In this document: one piece after another, positions 1 to 8,826 of the stretch | Numbering within the stretch: the first letter of the stretch is position 1 | Layout: every line of letters begins with the position of its first letter | NCBI RefSeq assembly: GCF_006443685.1 | Contig: NZ_VFYP01000001.1 | Coordinates: 1,426,001 to 1,490,000, forward strand | Direction of reading: 5' to 3' | Source: Rhizobium glycinendophyticum | Lineage (GTDB): Bacteria; Pseudomonadota; Alphaproteobacteria; Rhizobiales; Rhizobiaceae | Length of the DNA: 64,000 nucleotides | The notes under the pieces: model-generated | Told to the model about the DNA's origin: nothing | Databases searched by the model: none | The model's input: the letters and a program-made list of their open reading frames with translations, nothing else | Position numbers and translations under genes: made by a program

Positions 1-424
1 CAAGGCCGCCGTCGAGAAGGCGGCAGCGCTCGCCACCGAAAAGGGCGCCAAGCGCGCCATCATGCTGCCGGTGTCCGCACCCTTCCATTCCGCATTGATG
101 GGACCGGCAGCTGACGCCATGCGCGAGGCGCTGGCGACCGTCGAGAAGCGCGATCCCTCTGTGCCGCTGGTCGCCAACGTTCTGGCAGCCCCGGTCACCT
201 CGGCCTCGGAGATTGCCGATCTGCTCGTCCAGCAGGTCACCGGTCAGGTGCGCTGGCGCGAGACCGTGGAATGGTTCGGCGCCAATGGCGTCACCACGCT
301 TTATGAAATCGGTGCCGGCAAGGTCCTGACGGGTCTCGCCCGCCGTATCGACAAGAATATCAGCGGCATCGCCGTCAACGGCCCGGCCGATATCGACGCG
401 GCGCTTGCTGCACTCAACGGCTGA
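1..424 (+). CDS. fabD: Malonyl-CoA:ACP transacylase, C-terminal part
   Basis: This is the C-terminal part of FabD, which moves malonyl groups from CoA to acyl carrier protein to feed fatty-acid elongation in the cytoplasm. The reading frame is open from the left edge (first whole codon at base 2), so the N-terminus and the GHSLG nucleophile lie outside the window. The piece shows the typical VSAPFHS segment, whose histidine is the second catalytic residue, followed by the conserved stretch leading to GAGKVLTGL. It ends 30 bp before fabG, with fabG, acpP and fabF following on the same strand, the classic fab cluster order. Confidence 0.95.
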   Translation, partial: KAAVEKAAALATEKGAKRAIMLPVSAPFHSALMGPAADAMREALATVEKRDPSVPLVANVLAAPVTSASEIADLLVQQVTGQVRWRETVEWFGANGVTTLYEIGAGKVLTGLARRIDKNISGIAVNGPADIDAALAALNG

Positions 425-454
425 TCGCCCCAACGCTCAACAAGGAGCTCGATC

Positions 455-1192
455 ATGTTTGACCTGACCGGCCGCAAGGCTCTCGTCACCGGCGCAACCG
501 GTGGCATCGGCGAAGAAATCGCCCGCATGCTGCACGCCCAGGGCGCCATCGTCGGCCTGCACGGCACGCGCGTCGAAAAGCTGGAAGCGCTGGCCGCAGA
601 ACTCGGCGACCGGGTCAAGATCTTCCCGGCCAACCTGTCGGACCGCGACGAGGTGAAGGCTCTCGGCGAAAAGGCCGAAGCCGAACTCGAAGGCGTCGAC
701 ATCCTGGTCAACAATGCCGGCATCACCAAGGACGGTCTGTTCGTCCGCATGTCCGATGCCGACTGGGACAGCGTTCTCGAAGTCAACCTGACCGCCGTCT
801 TCCGTCTGACGCGCGAGCTCACCCATCCGATGATGCGCCGCCGCTATGGTCGCATTATCAACATCACCTCGATCGTCGGCGTGACCGGCAATCCGGGCCA
901 GGCCAACTACTGCGCCTCCAAGGCCGGCATGATCGGCTTTTCGAAGTCCCTCGCCCAGGAAATCGCGACCCGCAACGTGACCGTCAACTGCGTTGCACCG
1001 GGCTTTATCGAGAGCGCGATGACCGGCAAGTTGAACGACAAGCAGAAAGACGCCATCATGGGCGCCATTCCGATGAAGCGCATGGGCACCGGCGCGGAAG
1101 TTGCATCCGCTGTGCTTTACCTTGCCTCTTCGGAAGCAGCCTACATGACCGGCCAGACATTGCACGTCAACGGCGGCATGGCGATGATCTGA
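455..1192 (+). CDS. fabG: 3-oxoacyl-ACP reductase FabG
   Basis: FabG reduces 3-ketoacyl-ACP to 3-hydroxyacyl-ACP with NADPH in each elongation cycle. The 245-residue protein has the family's usual length. It shows the Rossmann cofactor motif TGATGGIG (residues 12-19), NNAG (86-89) and the catalytic Ser139, Tyr152 and Lys156 (YCASK). An AAGGAG ribosome-binding site lies 8-10 bases before the ATG. It sits between fabD and acpP, which separates it from the many generic short-chain dehydrogenases. A stem-loop follows the stop codon. Confidence 0.96.
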   Translation: MFDLTGRKALVTGATGGIGEEIARMLHAQGAIVGLHGTRVEKLEALAAELGDRVKIFPANLSDRDEVKALGEKAEAELEGVDILVNNAGITKDGLFVRMSDADWDSVLEVNLTAVFRLTRELTHPMMRRRYGRIINITSIVGVTGNPGQANYCASKAGMIGFSKSLAQEIATRNVTVNCVAPGFIESAMTGKLNDKQKDAIMGAIPMKRMGTGAEVASAVLYLASSEAAYMTGQTLHVNGGMAMI

Positions 1193-1205
1193 TGACATGG
1201 GCCGG

Positions 1206-1256
1206 TTCGCCCCTTCTGCCAAAGCCTGTTGACCAAGGCGAGGGGGCGAATTTCTG
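1206..1256 (+). terminator. Possible stem-loop terminator after fabG
   Basis: An 8-bp inverted repeat (TTCGCCCC at 1206-1213 and GGGGCGAA at 1243-1250) encloses a 29-base loop that itself contains a short GCCT/AGGC repeat, and is followed by TTTCT. The T run is weak, so it may only attenuate transcription before acpP. Confidence 0.4.
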
Positions 1257-1327
1257 GCTTTGCGGCGCGCGGAAAGCATGTTAAGCGGGCCATGACTGTG
1301 AGCAGTCGCTCCGTCTCATGAGCCGAA

Positions 1328-1351
1328 GTTTATGCTTTTATTTGCATAAAC
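1328..1351. promoter_or_regulatory. 24-bp inverted repeat upstream of acpP
   Basis: Perfect 8-bp arms GTTTATGC (1328-1335) and GCATAAAC (1344-1351) flank an 8-base AT-only spacer. It lies 120 bp before acpP in a 278-bp gap between fabG and acpP that otherwise holds no gene. The dyad looks like a repressor or activator site or part of the acpP promoter region. The binding protein is unknown. Confidence 0.45.
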
Positions 1352-1470
1352 CGCTCTGGGTCAGGGCCGAACGGGTTTGCTGGTGACGCCATGCGCGCTT
1401 CACCAGTTGAAGACAGGGCAGGGATGCCATTACGGCTCCCTCTGATATTAAGAAGGTCGAGGAAACCGAC

Positions 1471-1707
1471 ATGAGCGATATCGCAGAACGCGTGAAGAAA
1501 ATTGTAATTGATCATCTCGGCGTTGACGCTGAAAAGGTTGTCGAAGGCGCCAGCTTCATCGACGATCTGGGCGCTGACTCGCTCGACACCGTCGAACTCG
1601 TCATGGCCTTCGAAGAAGAATTCGGCGTTGAAATTCCTGACGACGCTGCTGACTCGATCCTGACGGTTGGCGACGCCGTAAAGTTCATCGAAAAGGCTCA
1701 GGCCTGA
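1471..1707 (+). CDS. acpP: Acyl carrier protein
   Basis: The 78-residue acidic acyl carrier protein holds growing fatty-acyl chains on a phosphopantetheine arm. The attachment site is Ser37 in the motif [10 protein letters not shown], and length and charge match bacterial AcpP. It is preceded by a 278-bp gap containing a palindrome and followed by a strong hairpin, so it probably has its own promoter and very high expression. fabF follows about 150 bp later. Confidence 0.98.
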   Translation: MSDIAERVKKIVIDHLGVDAEKVVEGASFIDDLGADSLDTVELVMAFEEEFGVEIPDDAADSILTVGDAVKFIEKAQA

Positions 1708-1758
1708 TCGATCACAAGATTGCGGAAGGCGGGCGTTTGAGCCCGATCTATCCGCTTG

Positions 1759-1784
1759 GGCCCGCGTGAAGCGGGCCTTGTTGT
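1759..1784 (+). terminator. Terminator after acpP
   Basis: A perfect 7-bp GC stem (GGCCCGC at 1759-1765, GCGGGCC at 1771-1777) with a 5-base loop is followed by TTGTTGT. It lies about 50 bp after the acpP stop codon and is consistent with a factor-independent terminator that partly separates acpP from fabF. Confidence 0.65.
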
Positions 1785-1856
1785 ATCTGGACCTTTGTTT
1801 ACTCTGGACCTTTGTTGGCAATGACTTCGGTCGATGGATTGGGTGGGCTTCGCACG

Positions 1857-3113
1857 ATGAGACGTGTCGTCATCACCGGTACCGGCATGGTATCGCCCCT
1901 GGGAGTTGGAACGGAACTGACCTGGCAGCGGCTTCTGGCCGGCCAGAGCGGTGCTCGCCGCGTGACGGAATTCGAGGTTGAGGATCTGCCGGCCAAGATT
2001 GCGTGCCGCATCCCGACCGAAGGCGAAGGCGCCTGGAACCCGGACGACTGGATGGAGCCGAAGGAGCAACGTAAGGTAGACCCCTTCATCATCTATGCGA
2101 TGGCGGCCGCCGAAATGGCACTGAACGATGCCGACTGGCATCCCAAGACCGATGACGACCAGTGCGCGACGGGCGTTCTGATCGGATCCGGCATCGGCGG
2201 CCTCGAAGGCATCGTCGAGGCAGGCCACATCCTGCGCGACAAGGGCCCGCGTCGTCTGTCGCCCTTCTTCATCCCCGGCCGCCTGATCAATCTGGCCTCC
2301 GGTCAGGTCTCGATCCGCCACAAGCTGCGTGGTCCCAATCACTCCGTCGTCACGGCCTGCTCGACCGGTGCGCACGCAATCGGCGATGCCGCCCGTCTCG
2401 TCGCGCTCGGCGATGCCGACGTCATGGTGGCCGGCGGCACGGAATCCCCGATCAGCCGCATTTCGCTTGCCGGCTTTGCCGCCTGCAAGGCGCTGTCGAC
2501 TGAGCGCAACGACGACCCGACGGCTGCCTCGCGTCCCTATGACAAGGACCGCGATGGCTTCGTTATGGGCGAGGGTGCCGGTATCGTGGTGCTCGAGGAG
2601 CTCGAACACGCCAAGGCGCGCGGTGCCAAGATCTATGCGGAAGTCGTCGGCTATGGCCTCTCTGGCGATGCTTTCCACATCACCGCTCCCTCTGAAGACG
2701 GCGACGGCGCATTCCGCTGCATGACCATGGCGCTAAAGCGTGCAGGTCTGACAGCCGCCGATATCGACTATATCAACGCCCACGGCACATCGACCATGGC
2801 CGACACGATCGAACTCGGCGCCGTCGAGCGTTTGGTCGGCGAGCACGCCTCGAAGATATCTATGTCCTCGACCAAGTCTGCCATCGGTCATCTTCTCGGT
2901 GCAGCCGGTGCCGTCGAGGCGATTTTCTCCACGCTTGCCATCCGCGACAACGTCGCGCCGCCGACACTTAATCTCGACAATCCGGATGTCGAGACGAAGA
3001 TCGATCTCGTGCCGCACAAGGCGAGAAAGCGCGAAATCAACGTCGCCCTGTCGAATTCCTTCGGCTTTGGCGGCACCAATGCGTCGCTGGTGCTGAAGCG
3101 CTACGAAGCCTGA
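1857..3113 (+). CDS. fabF: 3-oxoacyl-ACP synthase II (FabF)
   Basis: FabF condenses malonyl-ACP with acyl-ACP during chain elongation. I chose the ATG at 1857 (418 residues) rather than an in-frame start at 1812, because the family begins directly with the MRRVVITG strand and 413-420 residues is normal. The catalytic set is visible: Cys168 (TACSTGAH), His309 (NAHGTST), Lys340 and His345 (GHLLGAAG). The glycine-rich C-terminal NSFGFGGTNASLV motif is intact. It follows acpP, and a GC-rich hairpin lies after its stop codon. Confidence 0.96.
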   Translation: MRRVVITGTGMVSPLGVGTELTWQRLLAGQSGARRVTEFEVEDLPAKIACRIPTEGEGAWNPDDWMEPKEQRKVDPFIIYAMAAAEMALNDADWHPKTDDDQCATGVLIGSGIGGLEGIVEAGHILRDKGPRRLSPFFIPGRLINLASGQVSIRHKLRGPNHSVVTACSTGAHAIGDAARLVALGDADVMVAGGTESPISRISLAGFAACKALSTERNDDPTAASRPYDKDRDGFVMGEGAGIVVLEELEHAKARGAKIYAEVVGYGLSGDAFHITAPSEDGDGAFRCMTMALKRAGLTAADIDYINAHGTSTMADTIELGAVERLVGEHASKISMSSTKSAIGHLLGAAGAVEAIFSTLAIRDNVAPPTLNLDNPDVETKIDLVPHKARKREINVALSNSFGFGGTNASLVLKRYEA

Positions 3114-3120
3114 TGACATC

Positions 3121-3152
3121 TGCGCCGGGTCGTGTTTCGCGGACCCGGTGCG
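3121..3152 (+). terminator. Hairpin after fabF
   Basis: CCGGGTC (3125-3131) pairs with GACCCGG (3142-3148), and the stem extends outward through wobble pairs, with a 10-base loop. No U run follows, so it may attenuate rather than end transcription toward mltG. Confidence 0.35.
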
Positions 3153-3309
3153 CATCAGGTGGATGACGGCGCGGGCGCTCTTGCTCGTGACGCTGTTCTA
3201 CGGATAGAAATCGTGGTGCACGACCGGCGCTTCGCGTCGGGCGCAGACCCCGATTTTTGCCGCATTGCTGGCTGACACAGCCGCGACAGAAAACAAAGAA
3301 GGATTGCCG

Positions 3310-4527
3310 GTGACCGACAACAGCCAGAACGGCGGTAGCCAGAACAGCGGTGTTCCCTTCGGTCGCGATGCCAACACTGGCACGGCTAAGGGACCGTTCA
3401 TTCCGAAATCGCCGAATGATGCGCTGCGCCCCGAACGCGTGCCGCAGCCGCCGCGCCGGTCGCGCAAGGCGCGCAGTCAGCTTGTAATTTTCCTGAACTT
3501 CCTGATGACCATGGTGGTCTTCGTCTGTGTGGTGGCGGTCGCCGGATTTTATTACGTGATGGACGCCTATCAGCGCCCCGGACCGCTTGCCGTGAACACC
3601 AATTTTGTCGTGCGCGGTGGTGCGGGCCTGGCCGAGATCGCTAATAATCTCGAGCGCAACGGCGTGGTTTCCGATGCCCGCATCTATCGCTATGTCACCG
3701 CCACCTATCTGGATAAAGGCGCGACCCTGAAGGCCGGCGAATACGAGATCAAGGCTGGTTCTTCGATGAAGGACGTGACCGAGTTGCTCGAATCCGGCAA
3801 ATCGATCCTCTATTCCGTCTCGATGCCGGAAGGCCTGACCGTCAAGCAAATGTTCCAGCGCCTCGCCGACGACACGGTTCTCGAAGGCGATTTGCCGTCC
3901 GAATTGCCGCCGGAAGGTTCTCTGCGCCCCGATACCTACAAGTTCACCCGTGGCACCAAGCGCGCCGAGATTGTGACGCAGATGGCAGCAGCCCAGGAAA
4001 AGCTGATCGACCAGATCTGGGAGCGCCGCGATCCCGACCTGCCGGTAAAGACACGCGAGGAATTCGTCACGCTGGCTTCTATCGTCGAGAAGGAAACAGG
4101 CAAGGACGACGAGCGCGCTCACGTCGCCTCCGTCTTCATCAACCGCCTGAAGAAGGGCATGCGCCTGCAGTCGGATCCGACGATCATCTATGGCCTCTTC
4201 GGTGGCGATGGAAAGCCGGCTGACCGGCCGATCTTCCAGTCCGACATCAAGAAGGAAACGCCCTACAACACCTATGTGATCAAGGGCCTGCCGCCGGGCC
4301 CGATTGCCAATCCGGGTCGCGCGGCGTTGGAAGCGGTTGCCCATCCATGGAAGACCGATGACCTCTACTTTGTTGCCGACGGCACGGGCGGTCATATCTT
4401 CGCGGCGACCCTTGCCGAACACAACGCCAATGTGAAGCGCTGGCGCAAGATGGAAGCCGAGCGCGCCCAGACGCCGCCCGCCACGCTCGACGTGGCGCCG
4501 GAAGTCGATCCGGGCACCGGCAATTGA
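3310..4527 (+). CDS. mltG: Endolytic murein transglycosylase MltG (YceG family)
   Basis: MltG is an inner-membrane lytic transglycosylase that cuts nascent peptidoglycan strands and is thought to set glycan chain length. I prefer the GTG at 3310 (405 residues) because AGAAGGA lies 6 bases before it; the ATG at 3265 has no comparable site. The protein has a proline-rich cytoplasmic N-terminus, one transmembrane segment (LVIFLNFLMTMVVFVCVVAV) and a large periplasmic YceG domain. The catalytic glutamate is in LASIVEKETG, and the conserved PYNTYVIKGLPPGPIANPG segment is present. yicC starts 22 bp downstream, so the two are probably cotranscribed. Confidence 0.92.
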   Translation: MTDNSQNGGSQNSGVPFGRDANTGTAKGPFIPKSPNDALRPERVPQPPRRSRKARSQLVIFLNFLMTMVVFVCVVAVAGFYYVMDAYQRPGPLAVNTNFVVRGGAGLAEIANNLERNGVVSDARIYRYVTATYLDKGATLKAGEYEIKAGSSMKDVTELLESGKSILYSVSMPEGLTVKQMFQRLADDTVLEGDLPSELPPEGSLRPDTYKFTRGTKRAEIVTQMAAAQEKLIDQIWERRDPDLPVKTREEFVTLASIVEKETGKDDERAHVASVFINRLKKGMRLQSDPTIIYGLFGGDGKPADRPIFQSDIKKETPYNTYVIKGLPPGPIANPGRAALEAVAHPWKTDDLYFVADGTGGHIFAATLAEHNANVKRWRKMEAERAQTPPATLDVAPEVDPGTGN

Positions 4528-4549
4528 TAAGGGCCGAGGGGGCCGGACG

Positions 4550-5440
4550 ATGACACTGCAATCCATGACGGGCTTTGCCCGTGTCGAAGGCACGTCGGGA
4601 CGTTACCGATGGGCCTGGGAACTGCGCTCGGTGAACGGCAAGGGCCTCGACATCCGTTCGCGCCTGCCGCAGGGCCAGGAATATCTGGAAAACGATCTGC
4701 GCCGCCTTGTCGGCGAGCGCCTGACCCGCGGCAATCTCCAGATCGGTCTCTCGTTGTCGGTCAGCGAGAACCGCGTCGAAGCCGTGCTCAACCGTGATGC
4801 CTTGAACGCCGTGCTCGCATTGCGCGACCAACTCGGCCCCGATGTCCTCGATCCGGCGCCGCTCAGGCTTGATACGCTTCTGTCGATCCGCGGCCTGGTC
4901 GATATGCGTGAGGCGGAAGACGACGAGACTGCGGTGGCGAGCCGTGATGCCGATATCCTCGGAGGTTTGGGCGTGGCGGTGAATGCGCTTGCCGCCATGC
5001 GCGAGACGGAAGGGGCAGCGCTGCGCGCCATCCTTGAAGAGCAGATTTCCCGCATCGAAGCGCTCGCGCTGCAGATCGAGGCCGACCCCTCCCGTTCGCC
5101 GGACGAGATCGCCCGCAGGCTGGAAGTTCAACTCGCCGGCCTCATGGACACGACCTCCGGCCTCGACCGCGACCGCCTGCATCAGGAAATCGCGCTGATA
5201 GCGACCAAAGCCGATCTCCGTGAGGAGATTGACCGGCTCAAAGCGCATGTGACGGCCGCCCGCGAATTGTTGTCGGTGGGTGGCCCGGTCGGCCGTAAAC
5301 TCGATTTCCTGGCGCAGGAATTTAACCGCGAATCAAATACTATCTGTTCCAAATCCAATGCCGTCGCGGTCACCGCCGCCGGCATCGAATTGAAGGTCGT
5401 CATCGACCAGTTCCGCGAACAGGTCCAGAATCTGGAGTAG
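4550..5440 (+). CDS. YicC family endoribonuclease
   Basis: This 296-residue protein has the full YicC layout: an N-terminal domain starting with SMTGFAR and a C-terminal DUF1732 region ending in KLDFLAQEFNRESNT and a conserved QFREQVQNLE tail. E. coli YicC has been described as an endoribonuclease linked to stress and small-RNA turnover; whether this rhizobial copy acts the same way is inferred. It sits between mltG and gmk with gaps of 22 and 3 bp, the order seen in related bacteria, so the three are almost certainly one transcript. Confidence 0.9.
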   Translation: MTLQSMTGFARVEGTSGRYRWAWELRSVNGKGLDIRSRLPQGQEYLENDLRRLVGERLTRGNLQIGLSLSVSENRVEAVLNRDALNAVLALRDQLGPDVLDPAPLRLDTLLSIRGLVDMREAEDDETAVASRDADILGGLGVAVNALAAMRETEGAALRAILEEQISRIEALALQIEADPSRSPDEIARRLEVQLAGLMDTTSGLDRDRLHQEIALIATKADLREEIDRLKAHVTAARELLSVGGPVGRKLDFLAQEFNRESNTICSKSNAVAVTAAGIELKVVIDQFREQVQNLE

Positions 5441-5443
5441 TCC

Positions 5444-6091
<648 letters not shown>

Positions 6092-6109
6092 GGCGAAGAC
6101 ATGCAACGA

Positions 6110-6139
6110 AAGGGCGGCCCGGTGATCCCGGCCGCCCTT
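6110..6139. terminator. Bidirectional hairpin between gmk and choline-sulfatase
   Basis: A perfect 10-bp stem (AAGGGCGGCC at 6110-6119, GGCCGCCCTT at 6130-6139) with a 10-base loop lies in the 63-bp gap between two convergent stop codons. It could stop transcripts from both sides, although the T runs are short. Confidence 0.55.
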
Positions 6140-6154
6140 CGTCGTTTCATGCAA

Positions 6155-7672
6155 TCATTCGCCTCTTGGAAAACGCTGGCTCTCTTCGAGAATGTTGAGG
6201 TCCATGTGGTTGCGCATGTAGCGCTCCGACGCCTTCTGCAGCGGCTGGTAGTCCCACGGGAAATAGGCGCCGTTGCGAAGAGCCGTGTACACCACATGCC
6301 GTCTCGCCTGGCTTTCGCGTACGGCGGCGTCGAACTGCGCCAAGTCCCAACGTGAACTGGCTTCGTCCGCCAGTCGGTCGAAGATCGCCTGTGCCGCCGG
6401 TTCGGTCGCGAGATTCTGGAGCTCATAGGGGTCAGCCTCCAGATCCACGAGGATCGGGGCATCGGCCTGGCAGAGCGTCAGCTTGTAGCGCTCGTCCCGC
6501 AGCCCGACCATGGGGCTGACGGTCCCTTCCGCCGCATATTCCATCGGCACGATTGCGCGCCCACCGGTCCCGGTTGCGAGCGGCATCAGGTCTTCGCCAT
6601 CGGTCCAGGGAGCGAGAGTCGACATGTCGATACCGGCAAGGCCTGCGACCGTGGGCGTCACGTCGAGTGTCGACACAGGCGTCGTTACCAGCCGTCCTGG
6701 GACGCCCGGAACGGACATCATCAGCGGCACACGAGCCGACCCCTCGAAAAAGTTCATCTTGAACCACAGACCGCGCTCACCCAGCATGTCGCCATGGTCG
6801 GAGACGAAAAGAATGACCGTGTTCTCGGCCATCCGCGTCCGTTCCAATACATCTAGGATCTCACCAATCTTGTCATCGACATAGGAGATATTGGCAAAAT
6901 AGCCGCGCCGTGCCCGGCGGATGTGTTCGTCGGTGATGTCGAAGGCCGTGTGGTCGCAAGCGTCCATGAGGCGCTGCGAATGAGTATCCTGTTCGTCATA
7001 GGGAATGGCCGGAACCGTTGGATCGAGCGCGGGGCAGTCTTCATAGAGGTCCCAGTATTTGCGCCGCGCCACATAGGGGTCATGCGGATGGGTGAAACTC
7101 ACCGTCAGGCACCACGGCCGATCGTCATGACCACGCGAAAGGTCGTAGAGCCGGCGCGTCGCATTGAAGGCCACCTCGTCGTCATACTCCATCTGGTTGG
7201 TGATTTCGGCGACACCGGCCCCGGTGACCGACCCCAGATTGTGATACCACCAGTCGATGCGCTCACCCGGCTTGCGGTAGTCGGGGGTCCAGCCGAAATC
7301 TGCGGGATAGATGTCGGTGGTCAGCCGCTCTTCGAAACCGTGCAACTGGTCCGGCCCGACGAAATGCATCTTGCCCGAAAGGCTGGTCTGGTAGCCGGCG
7401 GCGCGCAAATGGTGGGCAAAGGTCGGGATATCGGAGGCGAATTCGGCGGCATTGTCGTAGACGCGGGTGCGGCTCGGCAACTGGCCCGACATGAAAGAGG
7501 CGCGGGCCGGCGCGCAAAGCGGGCTGGCGGTATAGGCATTGGCGAACCGCACCGAACGCTGCGCAAGCGCTTTCAGATGCGGCGCGTGCAGGAAATCCGC
7601 CGGCCCATCGGGAAAGAAGGTGCCATTGAACTGATCCACCATCAGGATCAGGATATTGGGTCGCGCTGCCAT
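6155..7672 (-). CDS. betC: Choline-sulfatase
   Basis: BetC hydrolyses choline-O-sulfate to choline and sulfate, giving access to carbon, nitrogen, sulfur and the osmoprotectant precursor. The 505-residue protein has the sulfatase metal-binding start NILILMVDQ and the signature CAPAR (Cys53 to Arg57), where the cysteine is matured to formylglycine. It also has the conserved VSDHGDMLGE metal site, and there is no signal peptide, as expected for the cytoplasmic enzyme. The divergent LysR gene starting 98 bp away matches the regulator usually paired with betC. The betIBA genes are not in this window. Confidence 0.92.
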   Translation of the reverse strand: MAARPNILILMVDQFNGTFFPDGPADFLHAPHLKALAQRSVRFANAYTASPLCAPARASFMSGQLPSRTRVYDNAAEFASDIPTFAHHLRAAGYQTSLSGKMHFVGPDQLHGFEERLTTDIYPADFGWTPDYRKPGERIDWWYHNLGSVTGAGVAEITNQMEYDDEVAFNATRRLYDLSRGHDDRPWCLTVSFTHPHDPYVARRKYWDLYEDCPALDPTVPAIPYDEQDTHSQRLMDACDHTAFDITDEHIRRARRGYFANISYVDDKIGEILDVLERTRMAENTVILFVSDHGDMLGERGLWFKMNFFEGSARVPLMMSVPGVPGRLVTTPVSTLDVTPTVAGLAGIDMSTLAPWTDGEDLMPLATGTGGRAIVPMEYAAEGTVSPMVGLRDERYKLTLCQADAPILVDLEADPYELQNLATEPAAQAIFDRLADEASSRWDLAQFDAAVRESQARRHVVYTALRNGAYFPWDYQPLQKASERYMRNHMDLNILEESQRFPRGE

Positions 7673-7770
7673 GGATTTCCCTCTGGTCTGCTATTGTCTA
7701 TGATGATTGAAGAACGACGGTTCGGTGCTGTGTAGCCGGAGTTTTTTGATGTTTGCCATAAAGGAATTTG

Positions 7771-8718
7771 ATGTCTAATGGCTCTATCGATTTGGGCTGG
7801 ATCCGGCTGCTCGTCGAGATATCCAGGCGGGGATCGCTCTCCGGTGCAGCGGAAGGCTTGGGCCTGACCCAGCCGGCTGTCAGCTACCAGGTGCGGCTGC
7901 TCGAACAGCGCTTTGGCGTCCCTCTCCTCAAGCGTCTGCACAGGGGTGTCAGGCTGACGGAGGAGGGGCGGCGGCTGCTGGTTATCGCTGAGCGCACGGT
8001 GCAGGAGGTCGACGCCCTACACCGCGACATCCGGCACACCCGCCGCCGCCCGGTCATTCGTCTGGCGACAGACTATGCCTTTTCCAGTCTCTGGCTCATT
8101 CCACGCATGCCGGGTTTCCGAAGGCAGTACCCAGAGATCGATCTTCAGATCGTCGCCGCCCAGCGTTTAACGCAGAACTGGCGGGAGCAGGCCGATCTGG
8201 CCGTGGCCTTCGGCGCGCGGCCCGATGTCGGCGAAGACGCCGTCTTGCTCATGCCTGAGCGGGTCGTGCCGGTCTGTGCGCCGGCCCTGCGCGACCGTCT
8301 CGAACGGGCGGACCTGGCCGACCTGCGCATGGATGTCCCACGCATCCACCTGGAAGCCGAAGTAGGCTCGCCCTGGCTGGACTGGCGCTCGTATGCCGTA
8401 GCCGCTGGCATGTCTGCAGGAAGTGGACAGTCCACCGGAGATCTGCGCTTCAACACCTATGCCATGGTGGTCCAGGCTGCCCTTGGAGGACAGGGGATCG
8501 CGCTCGGATGGCTCGGCGTCGTCGACCAGATGTTGGAGGCCGGGCTGCTCGTCATCAGCGGAAAGACTGTGGACGTTCCCGACCGTGGCTACTGGTTGCT
8601 GGGCAAGACAGGGGACGGCGCGGCAGCCCAGCTCGGCGGCTGGTTGCAGAATGAGACATCGGCGATGAGACGGCGCCCCGGCAATTTACCGCAATGCGGT
8701 GAAAACATCGATGGCTAA
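7771..8718 (+). CDS. LysR-type regulator of choline sulfate use
   Basis: The protein is a 315-residue LysR-type transcription factor. It has an N-terminal winged helix-turn-helix (SLSGAAEGLGLTQPAVSYQVRLLEQRFG) and a C-terminal periplasmic-binding-like effector domain. The ATG at 7771 is preferred because AAGGA lies 6 bases before it. Its divergent position next to the choline-sulfatase gene, and its resemblance to the choline-sulfate utilisation regulator subfamily, suggest that it controls betC and itself from the shared 98-bp gap. The effector is inferred to be choline or choline sulfate. Confidence 0.85.
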   Translation: MSNGSIDLGWIRLLVEISRRGSLSGAAEGLGLTQPAVSYQVRLLEQRFGVPLLKRLHRGVRLTEEGRRLLVIAERTVQEVDALHRDIRHTRRRPVIRLATDYAFSSLWLIPRMPGFRRQYPEIDLQIVAAQRLTQNWREQADLAVAFGARPDVGEDAVLLMPERVVPVCAPALRDRLERADLADLRMDVPRIHLEAEVGSPWLDWRSYAVAAGMSAGSGQSTGDLRFNTYAMVVQAALGGQGIALGWLGVVDQMLEAGLLVISGKTVDVPDRGYWLLGKTGDGAAAQLGGWLQNETSAMRRRPGNLPQCGENIDG

Positions 8719-8826
8719 GTTACGTATGTTATTTGTAGCTAATAGTTAACCGCTTCGGGCTCATCCTTGGTCTACCGTTATAGTTGCGTGTCGCATCGAC
8801 AGGCATCGGATGATCTGGAGACCCAA

